Source: Flavobacteriales bacterium UBA1112 (lineage in GTDB: Bacteria > Bacteroidota > Bacteroidia > Flavobacteriales_D > Sanyastnellaceae). Taken from it: DNA of 16,111 nucleotides. Shown here piece after piece: positions 1 to 5,727 of this stretch; position 1 is the first letter of the stretch, and every line of letters begins with the position of its first letter. The position numbers and the translations under genes were made by a program. The stretch lies in contig DCBH01000132.1 in NCBI GenBank assembly GCA_002313415.1, positions 7,981-24,091 on the forward strand. The letters are read 5' to 3'. Under the pieces are notes generated by a model. It had not been told where the DNA came from. It made no database searches and saw only the letters and a program-made list of their open reading frames with translations.

Positions 1-1547
1 GATTCGTCCAAGACCCGGAAAGACCACCAGCCTTCGGGGGCTGGCATTGGGCGTGACCCTGTTTTGCCACTGTTGGCTTCTGCCGTGATGTAATAGTAGA
101 CCGTCGTGCCCTCCGGTTGGGCGGGAATCTCGGCGACATATTCAACATAGAGGTCGTCAGAAGCGGCCTCGACCATCTCCACCTCGTTCCATGGACCATT
201 TGGGTTCGTCGTCCAGCTGACCGCAGCACCTCCAATCCCCGAGCGATGGCTTAGCTCTGCACTCACTGCGTATGCGTTTTCTGCATCTTCTGTATCGCCG
301 AGTGGTAGATGACTGATCATCAGTGGATCGGCCACGGTCACGGAGTGGGTAATGCAGTGGATGGCGCCACTTAAAGAGATGATGTTGTCGTTGCCAGAAT
401 CGCAATCGATGCCCACCACATTGTACCCAGGCATGGCCTCTTCCCAAATGCGAATTGCGGTTGTATCGAATTGCTCGTAGTAGGTCGGCAGAAGGATGGT
501 TTTGTTGACGAACATGGCATTGCTGTAGGTCAGGTAGTCGCCATTTTGGTTGGGGTAGCCTCCGCCATACTCGGGTGGACTTGGAACGCGTATGACGTCA
601 AAGGGTGTGCCCCACTTTGTGGTGAAATTGCTGAGAACATATTGAAGGTTTGCTTCAATTTGAGGTCCATCAGCCACACCAGCAGGATACTCTGCCACAA
701 GGAGGGTTGACTCGTTGAGGAGCTTCATGTGCATGTCGATGTGATGAATGCCATCGTACGGGAGGTTATCCATCTTGACGTAGGTGTCAATGCCGTGATA
801 GGCTTCTACGATTGCATCGATTTCAGCCTCGCTGTGGTCAGGAAAGGTTGTCCACCAAGTATTGCCACCCCCGTTCTCCTCCAAAATCAGCTCTGATGCA
901 AATGCAGTTCCGTAGCCGTCGGTCATCCAGTTCCCTCCTGTATTCATGAAGTCGTCTGGAGACTCTATGGTGCTGTAAAGCTCGAGCCCCATGTGATCCG
1001 CCAACACATCAGGAATGGCGTCGTCGTCCGGTCGAGGGCGGTTGTAGAGCCAATCGACCAAAACACGGCCATCGTTGTACTCGCTGAACACGGTGTTCGC
1101 GCCATAGTCACGAATCCAAATGCTGTTGGACTCGGCATTGACAATCTCCACGCTGTCCATGGGCACTGGTCCTCCACAAGACAAGGCCCCGAGGTAATTT
1201 GAAGTCTGGCTTACATCTTCTGAGAAGATGACCACTCGGCATTCTTGAACGGCCGCCGCGGTGATTTGCTTGAGGATGCAGGGGAAACCTTGCCATGTAA
1301 TGGTGAGAACCTCAACTTCTTCCCATTCCGCCGCAGTACGAAGGTTGCTGCCAGGCGGTGGTGTTGGGATACCTCGGAGGGTGGAAGGGTCGGTCAGCTC
1401 CACGGGGTGCACGAGCCATTGTTCCATCTCCCACTCGCTGATTTCTTTGGGAAGTGGTGCATCCAGAGTTTGACAGAAACCGGGCCAAGAGGCGATTGTG
1501 ACCAAGCAGAAAACCAAAGCGAAGCGCAGGACGTGTGTCAGGTTCAT
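1..1547 (-). CDS. Secreted PPAD-type peptidylarginine/agmatine deiminase family protein, partial (3' end outside window)
   Basis: The frame opens at an ATG (1545-1547) and reads through 515 codons to the left edge without a stop. Residues 1-25 look like a signal peptide: a hydrophobic stretch from about 6 to 20, then WPGFC before QTLD. The rest fits the guanidino-modifying deiminase family (PF04371). WIRDYG puts the substrate-binding Asp at 147, GGNW is at 204-207, HID gives His269 and Asp271, SNAMF gives Asn343, and GAIHCIT gives the nucleophile Cys398. These match PPAD Asp130, His236, Asp238, Asn297 and Cys351. An Arg-Pro-Arg (170-172) lies where PPAD has the Arg152/Arg154 pair that holds the carboxylate of a C-terminal arginine. 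Expected reaction: arginine to citrulline plus ammonia. From about residue 425 a beta-rich, Ig-like module begins, as in PPAD; a type IX sorting domain may follow outside the window. A cytosolic agmatine deiminase is less likely because of the signal peptide and extra domain. Confidence 0.88.
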   Translation of the reverse strand, partial: MNLTHVLRFALVFCLVTIASWPGFCQTLDAPLPKEISEWEMEQWLVHPVELTDPSTLRGIPTPPPGSNLRTAAEWEEVEVLTITWQGFPCILKQITAAAVQECRVVIFSEDVSQTSNYLGALSCGGPVPMDSVEIVNAESNSIWIRDYGANTVFSEYNDGRVLVDWLYNRPRPDDDAIPDVLADHMGLELYSTIESPDDFMNTGGNWMTDGYGTAFASELILEENGGGNTWWTTFPDHSEAEIDAIVEAYHGIDTYVKMDNLPYDGIHHIDMHMKLLNESTLLVAEYPAGVADGPQIEANLQYVLSNFTTKWGTPFDVIRVPSPPEYGGGYPNQNGDYLTYSNAMFVNKTILLPTYYEQFDTTAIRIWEEAMPGYNVVGIDCDSGNDNIISLSGAIHCITHSVTVADPLMISHLPLGDTEDAENAYAVSAELSHRSGIGGAAVSWTTNPNGPWNEVEMVEAASDDLYVEYVAEIPAQPEGTTVYYYITAEANSGKTGSRPMPAPEGWWSFRVLDE

Positions 1548-1604
1548 GTTCGAAAGGTAAGAAGGCTGGAAGCCCATCTCGATGCGTGTATGGCTCAGAT
1601 TGCT

Positions 1605-2285
1605 TCAGTCGAGAGTCAAGTTGACCACCTCACCCACTGGACACCAAATTGAATCCAAGTTGGTGCTGTCCGCGCAGGACCAATACCGCCGATGCAGAAG
1701 CCAAGTACCACCAGTGATGTAACACACAACATTCTCAGTCTCTCCAAAACTCACTGCTTGCCATTCGGTCTCGCAGGTGAATTTCACCTCAGAAGCAGCG
1801 CCGTATACGTTGCGAGGAGTCCACCTGTAGATCACATCGAAGTTGGGGCAGGGCGATGTTTCGTTGCGGATGTCTGCATGGATCGCGCACTGAGGCATGA
1901 CTGCCACGTCAATTGCATTGGGTGTGCCGTCTGTCAGGAGATCTTCGGGGTTGAGCTCGACGATTTCATCAAAACAGTCGGGCTGTTCGACCCGAATCCT
2001 CAAGGAGAGAACGTTGCTTCGGACCGTTTGCAGCTCAACTACTCCGCTCGCGGGGGTGACACTGCGGTCAATTTCGGTGAAAAAAGAGTTGATCACGCCG
2101 TTGGTCAGGCGTTGTTCTTCGAGGATTACGGTGGCGCCCACTTCGGGCAGACTGGGGTCTGCCCATTGCACCACATGAACCTCAACGACGATGTCTAAGC
2201 TTTCAGGGCGGCATGAACCAAAGACCACGAGCAGGCAACCCAGCAGAAGCAGGTTGCAAATTTGGCATGTCTGAGGATGTTTCAT
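1605..2285 (-). CDS. Hypothetical lipoprotein with a transthyretin-like N-terminal region
   Basis: 226 residues that I do not recognise as a named family. Residues 1-25 form a lipoprotein signal: a short polar start, a hydrophobic run from 12 to 22, then VFGSC with Cys25 as the likely lipid-bearing residue. The following residues (RPES) do not look like the known Lys/Asp/Glu-rich surface-export signal of Bacteroidota lipoproteins, so a periplasm-facing location is possible. Residues about 30-115 alternate short beta-like stretches with a VGATV segment and a LNPEDL end, resembling a carboxypeptidase-regulatory or transthyretin-like fold; this is inference from pattern only. The C-terminal half has six cysteines (133, 146, 171, 188, 204, 215), suggesting disulfides. 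The ATG overlaps the stop of the helicase gene (ATGA, 2282-2285), so it is probably translated by coupling. The deiminase gene follows 57 nt downstream. Confidence 0.8.
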   Translation of the reverse strand: MKHPQTCQICNLLLLGCLLVVFGSCRPESLDIVVEVHVVQWADPSLPEVGATVILEEQRLTNGVINSFFTEIDRSVTPASGVVELQTVRSNVLSLRIRVEQPDCFDEIVELNPEDLLTDGTPNAIDVAVMPQCAIHADIRNETSPCPNFDVIYRWTPRNVYGAASEVKFTCETEWQAVSFGETENVVCYITGGTWLLHRRYWSCADSTNLDSIWCPVGEVVNLTLD

Positions 2286-4693
2286 CCAAGCACCTCAAGT
2301 TTGGCAAACTTCAACAGCAATTGCTTTTGTCCTACTGAGGGGAAAAAAACGGTCGCCTTTTCATTCGGTGCTGAACCTTCCAAGGCCACCACTTTCCCCT
2401 TTCCAAATTTGGCATGCATGACGGTGTCGCCAACCGCGACGATGGAGGGTCCACCCGTGTTTTCATTTGGTTGTGAACCACTGGAAGAATTGGAGCTCGA
2501 GGGAGAGGGCGCATTCTTCGCAGCTTCTTTCATACTCGACCACTTTCCAGGACGTGACGGGGCACTTGGTGCTGTCTTGCTCGACAATCGGCCAAATGTT
2601 CGCGGCTCCGTTCCCGCAGGCATCTGTCGAAATTGCGTTCGGGCCTGAGCAAAGTCGACGGGGCTCCGAGAGGACGGGGCATGTTGTGGAAGTGTGATGC
2701 AGTCGTCATCAATCTCTTCCAAAAATCGACTAGGATCCCCTTGCATCACTTGACCCCATTTGAATCGAGTCAGGGCGTAGGACAACGTGCAGGTGACTTC
2801 CGCACGGGTGAGTCCCACGTAGAACAGACGTCGCTCTTCTTCCAATTCTGCGCGACTCTCCATGGCCATTTGAGAAGGAAAGAGCTGTTCCTCCAAACCC
2901 ACAATGTGAACGTGTCTGAATTCAAGTCCCTTGGCTGCATGGACTGTCATCAGACTGACTTTGTTGTCGTCGTCGTCGTCAGTATCCGCATCGGTAAGCA
3001 GGGCGACGTCGATGAGAAAGTCGGACAGACTTTGGGCTTCCTCATTCAAGGGGTTTTCCACGAAGCCTTGGAGCGCGTTAAGCAATTCCTGAACATTTTC
3101 GTAGCGGGCAACCCCCTCCGGAGTCTTGTCGGAGTAAAGTGCGTGCACCAATCCCGAGCGTTTGGCAATGGCCAAGCCCACGGCATGGGCATTCGATTGG
3201 TTGGCTTCCGCTGAGAATGCCGCAATCATATCGACAAATTCACCAAGTTTTTTCGAAGCCGCTCCCTTCAGAGGTGCATCAGGTGAACCTTGGTCGGGGT
3301 GGAGGGCTTTCCACAAACTGATTTCTTCAGCGGCGGCGAATGCGATGAGCCTGTCCATCGTCGTCTTTCCTATGCCACGAGCTGGGTAGTTCACCACGCG
3401 CTTGAAACTTTCGTCGTCGTTTGGGTTGACCGTCAAACGGAAATACGCCAAAAGATCCTTGACCTCTTTACGTTGGTAGAAGGAAAGACCTCCGTAAATC
3501 CGGTAAGGGACGTTGAGTTTTCTCAAGCTTTCTTCGAAGGAGCGAGACTGCGCGTTGGTTCGATACAGAACGGCGAAATCTTTATAATGGCACTGGTCGT
3601 TGCCACGCACTTCGAAGATCCGATTGGCCACAAATCTGCCCTCGTCGTTGTCGGAGGTGGCTCGAAAGACCTTGATTTTATCTCCCTCTGCATTGGAGGT
3701 CCACACCTCTTTTGGAATTTGGTCTCGGTTGTTGGCGATGACCGAGTTTGCGGCTTTGACAATGTGTGATGTCGAACGATAATTCTGCTCGAGCTTGAAC
3801 AACTTGGCTTCGGGATAGTCTTTTTTGAAATTCAGAATGTTCTGAATGCTGGCTCCTCGGAAGGCATAAATGCTCTGGGCGTCGTCGCCGACCACGCATA
3901 CGTTTTCGTGCACGGCACCCAATTGCTTAATGATGAGGTATTGGGCAAAGTTGGTATCCTGATACTCGTCCACGAGGATGTACTGGAACCGATGCTGGTA
4001 TTTGTTCAGCAAATCCGGAAAGTCACGAAGCAGCACATTCATTTTGTAGAGGAGATCGTCAAAATCCATGGCCCCTGCTCGAAAACACCGTATTTCGTAT
4101 TGAGCGTAGATGTCGGCCAACATTGGGCGCCCAGACTGTTGATCCTCCGATCGTATTTCCGCCTGCTCGGCGTAGGCGCGTGCATCAATCAAGTTGTTTT
4201 TGGCTGAACTGATTCGAGATTGAACTCCTGCAGGTTTGTACACTTTGTCGTCGAGCCCCATCCCTTTGATGATTTCTTTCAGAAGACTGCGGCTGTCTTG
4301 GGTGTCGTAAATGGTGAAGTTTCGCGGGTAATTGATGCGCTCACATTCGATGCGTAGGATTCTGGCAAAAACGCTGTGGAAGGTGCCCATCCAAAGATTT
4401 TTGGCCTCACTTTCTCCCACGAGTTTGCCGATGCGACCCTTCATTTCGCGTGCAGCTTTGTTCGTGAAGGTCAAGGCCAAAATTGAAAACGCATCTACGC
4501 CCTGCTTCATCATGTGGGCGATGCGATATGTCAAGACCCTCGTTTTCCCCGAGCCTGCACCGGCGATGACCATCATGGGACCTTCTATGTTCGATGCAGC
4601 CTCGCGTTGCGCATCATTCAAATCGTGGAGAAAATTCACAATTCGAAGGTAAGGTTTCGTGTTGCATCGTTCATGAACTGTGGGTACGTGCAT
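2282..4693 (-). CDS. uvrD: UvrD/PcrA-type ATP-dependent 3'-5' DNA helicase (superfamily 1A)
   Basis: 803 residues from the ATG, with the full superfamily 1A motif set in order: Q motif LNDAQREA (25-32), Walker A GAGSGKT (45-51), motif Ia around LTFTNKAAREM (74-84), Walker B DEYQD (242-246), motif III GDDAQSIYAFRG (269-280), motif IV QNYRS (303-307), motif V TVHAAKGLEF (583-592) and motif VI RRLFYVGLTRA (621-631). A Ser/Pro/Asn-rich linker (about 670-750) leads to a C-terminal Tudor-like module (about 754-803, GDTVMHAKFGKGKV), the part of PcrA/UvrD that contacts RNA polymerase. Role: unwinding in nucleotide excision and mismatch repair and removal of stalled polymerase. The start is uncertain: family members usually begin six or seven residues before LNxAQR, which favours the GTG at 4637-4639 (785 residues) over the ATG at 4693. 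An acidic run (DADTDDDDD, 568-576) comes from a TCG-type trinucleotide repeat. Divergent from rpsL. Confidence 0.96.
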   Translation of the reverse strand: MHVPTVHERCNTKPYLRIVNFLHDLNDAQREAASNIEGPMMVIAGAGSGKTRVLTYRIAHMMKQGVDAFSILALTFTNKAAREMKGRIGKLVGESEAKNLWMGTFHSVFARILRIECERINYPRNFTIYDTQDSRSLLKEIIKGMGLDDKVYKPAGVQSRISSAKNNLIDARAYAEQAEIRSEDQQSGRPMLADIYAQYEIRCFRAGAMDFDDLLYKMNVLLRDFPDLLNKYQHRFQYILVDEYQDTNFAQYLIIKQLGAVHENVCVVGDDAQSIYAFRGASIQNILNFKKDYPEAKLFKLEQNYRSTSHIVKAANSVIANNRDQIPKEVWTSNAEGDKIKVFRATSDNDEGRFVANRIFEVRGNDQCHYKDFAVLYRTNAQSRSFEESLRKLNVPYRIYGGLSFYQRKEVKDLLAYFRLTVNPNDDESFKRVVNYPARGIGKTTMDRLIAFAAAEEISLWKALHPDQGSPDAPLKGAASKKLGEFVDMIAAFSAEANQSNAHAVGLAIAKRSGLVHALYSDKTPEGVARYENVQELLNALQGFVENPLNEEAQSLSDFLIDVALLTDADTDDDDDNKVSLMTVHAAKGLEFRHVHIVGLEEQLFPSQMAMESRAELEEERRLFYVGLTRAEVTCTLSYALTRFKWGQVMQGDPSRFLEEIDDDCITLPQHAPSSRSPVDFAQARTQFRQMPAGTEPRTFGRLSSKTAPSAPSRPGKWSSMKEAAKNAPSPSSSNSSSGSQPNENTGGPSIVAVGDTVMHAKFGKGKVVALEGSAPNEKATVFFPSVGQKQLLLKFAKLEVLG

Positions 4694-4752
4694 GTCGCAG
4701 AAGAGAGATTGACATCCTTGGATAATTCACCATAAAAAACTCGCCAAAACCC

Positions 4753-4782
4753 TTGTTTTTTCATTGGTTTCATCTACTTTTG
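4753..4782 (+). promoter_or_regulatory. Bacteroidota-type promoter of the str-S10-spc operon
   Basis: TTG at 4753-4755 is followed by a 19-nt spacer and TACTTTTG at 4775-4782. This fits the Bacteroidota consensus (TTG or TTTG near -33, TAnnTTTG near -7) exactly in the -7 element and in the usual spacing. Transcription should start at about 4787-4790, giving a leader of 55-60 nt before rpsL. A second, poorer -7-like string (TA, three bases, TTTG) lies at 4792-4800 and could be a minor start. It is the only good match found in the spacer between the two divergent operons. Confidence 0.75.
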
Positions 4783-4784
4783 CA

Positions 4785-4804
4785 CCCCCTTTAAAATTTG
4801 GGGG
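4785..4804. repeat. C5/G5 inverted repeat at the probable transcription start of the ribosomal operon
   Basis: CCCCC (4785-4789) and GGGGG (4800-4804) flank a 10-nt A/T-only loop (TTTAAAATTT). It sits just downstream of the -7 element, so it overlaps the predicted start site. If transcription starts at its left arm, the RNA would begin with a hairpin; if later, it would act only as DNA. It could be an operator, a 5'-end stabiliser or chance. There is no U-run after it, so it is not a terminator. Confidence 0.4.
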
Positions 4805-4845
4805 CAGTGTATTTAGTGCCTAAAGATTAACGTCAAACCTAGACG

Positions 4846-5226
4846 ATGCCTACTATCCAGCAGCTCATCCGCAAAGGACGGGTCACCAAGACTCAGGCGA
4901 GTAAATCGGCCGCTTTGGACTCATGTCCACAACGCCGTGGTGTCTGTGTACGTGTGTACACAACAACACCAAAGAAGCCAAATTCGGCCATGCGTAAAGT
5001 CGCCCGTGTGCGATTGACCAATGGCAATGAAGTCAACGCCTACATCGGCGGCGAAGGACACAACCTCCAAGAACACAGCATTGTACTCGTGCGCGGAGGT
5101 CGGGTGAAAGACCTTCCAGGCGTGCGTTACCACATTGTCCGTGGCGCACTTGACACGGCTGGTGTTGAGGGGCGGATGCAGAGACGTTCGAAGTATGGAA
5201 CCAAGCGACCTAAGTCGAAAAAGTAA
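4846..5226 (+). CDS. rpsL: 30S ribosomal protein S12 (uS12)
   Basis: 126 residues, close to the usual 124, collinear with E. coli S12. This protein lies at the decoding centre of the 30S subunit and helps check codon-anticodon pairing. The TTTPKKPNS loop has Lys43 and Lys44, and GRVKDLPG has Lys88 and Asp89. These are the wild-type residues at the main streptomycin-resistance positions, so no resistance change is seen. Asp89 is the residue methylthiolated by RimO in other bacteria. The C-terminus is a Lys/Arg-rich tail (KYGTKRPKSKK). It is the first gene of the plus-strand superoperon, with a short leader and no Shine-Dalgarno sequence; rpsG follows after 9 nt. Confidence 0.99.
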   Translation: MPTIQQLIRKGRVTKTQASKSAALDSCPQRRGVCVRVYTTTPKKPNSAMRKVARVRLTNGNEVNAYIGGEGHNLQEHSIVLVRGGRVKDLPGVRYHIVRGALDTAGVEGRMQRRSKYGTKRPKSKK

Positions 5227-5235
5227 GTTGATGCC

Positions 5236-5703
5236 ATGAGAAGAAGAGTCGCCAAAAAACACCGCATTCTGCCAGACGCACGTTTCGGAGATACGCAAGT
5301 GACCACATTTGTGAATAACCTCATGCTGGATGGAAAGAAGAGCGTGGCATTCACGATTTTCTACGATGCCATCGATCGTGTGTCAGAACGCACGGGTGAA
5401 AATGGCCTCGAATTATTCAAACAAGCTCTGGACAATGTCACTCCTGCAGTTGAAGTGCGCAGCCGGCGTGTGGGTGGTGCGACATTTCAAATTCCAACCC
5501 CCATTCGTGACAGCCGGAAGATGAGCATGGCGATGAAATGGTTGATTGATTTTTCTCGAAAAAGAAACGAGAAAAGCATGGCTGAGCGCTTGGCCGCAGA
5601 AATCATTGCCGCCTCGAAGGAGGAGGGATCCACGTTTAAAAAGAAGGAAGACACGCATCGCATGGCCGAAGCGAACAAAGCCTTTGCACACTTCCGCTTC
5701 TGA
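5236..5703 (+). CDS. rpsG: 30S ribosomal protein S7 (uS7)
   Basis: 155 residues, typical length. S7 starts assembly of the 30S head by binding the 3' domain of 16S rRNA and lies near the E-site tRNA. Visible family signatures are MRRRVAKKH at the N-terminus, FVNNLMLDGKKS (25-36), and the central VEVRSRRVGGATFQIP, followed by MKWLIDFSRKR. In E. coli, S7 represses its own operon by binding a long rpsL-rpsG spacer. Here that spacer is only 9 nt, so the same mechanism has no room. A two-codon frame (ATG CCA TGA, 5231-5239) overlaps the start codon. fusA follows after 24 nt. Confidence 0.99.
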   Translation: MRRRVAKKHRILPDARFGDTQVTTFVNNLMLDGKKSVAFTIFYDAIDRVSERTGENGLELFKQALDNVTPAVEVRSRRVGGATFQIPTPIRDSRKMSMAMKWLIDFSRKRNEKSMAERLAAEIIAASKEEGSTFKKKEDTHRMAEANKAFAHFRF

Positions 5704-5727
5704 TTTTGACCTCAACGATCTGAGACC

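Larger units (their letters stand above)
4694..4845. other. Divergent intergenic region between uvrD and rpsL
   Basis: 152 nt without a gene. It holds the plus-strand promoter and inverted repeat listed separately. A further weak pairing, GGCA with TGCC, occurs at 4803-4820 in the leader. No Shine-Dalgarno sequence precedes rpsL; the bases before its ATG are A-rich (AAACCTAGACG). On the minus strand I find no TTG/TAnnTTTG pair that would drive uvrD. The only -7-like string (4834-4841) lacks a partner and would leave a leader of well over 100 nt. Confidence 0.7.

Noticed and set aside
157..1296. Several short open frames on both strands in the left region, suggesting a broken gene
   Set aside because: The minus-strand frame from 1547 reads without interruption to the window edge and keeps all catalytic residues, so the short frames are shadows and there is no frameshift.
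1548..1604. Promoter for the deiminase gene (TACCTTTC near the start codon)
   Set aside because: It misses the final G of the -7 element, has no TTG partner and would leave almost no leader.
1692..2198. 168-residue plus-strand open frame
   Set aside because: It lies opposite the lipoprotein gene, which has a clear lipoprotein signal and a coupled start; the opposite frame has no recognisable domain.
4834..4841. TAGGTTTG on the minus strand as a uvrD promoter
   Set aside because: It fits the -7 element but no TTG occurs at the right distance, and it would leave a leader of about 140 nt or more.
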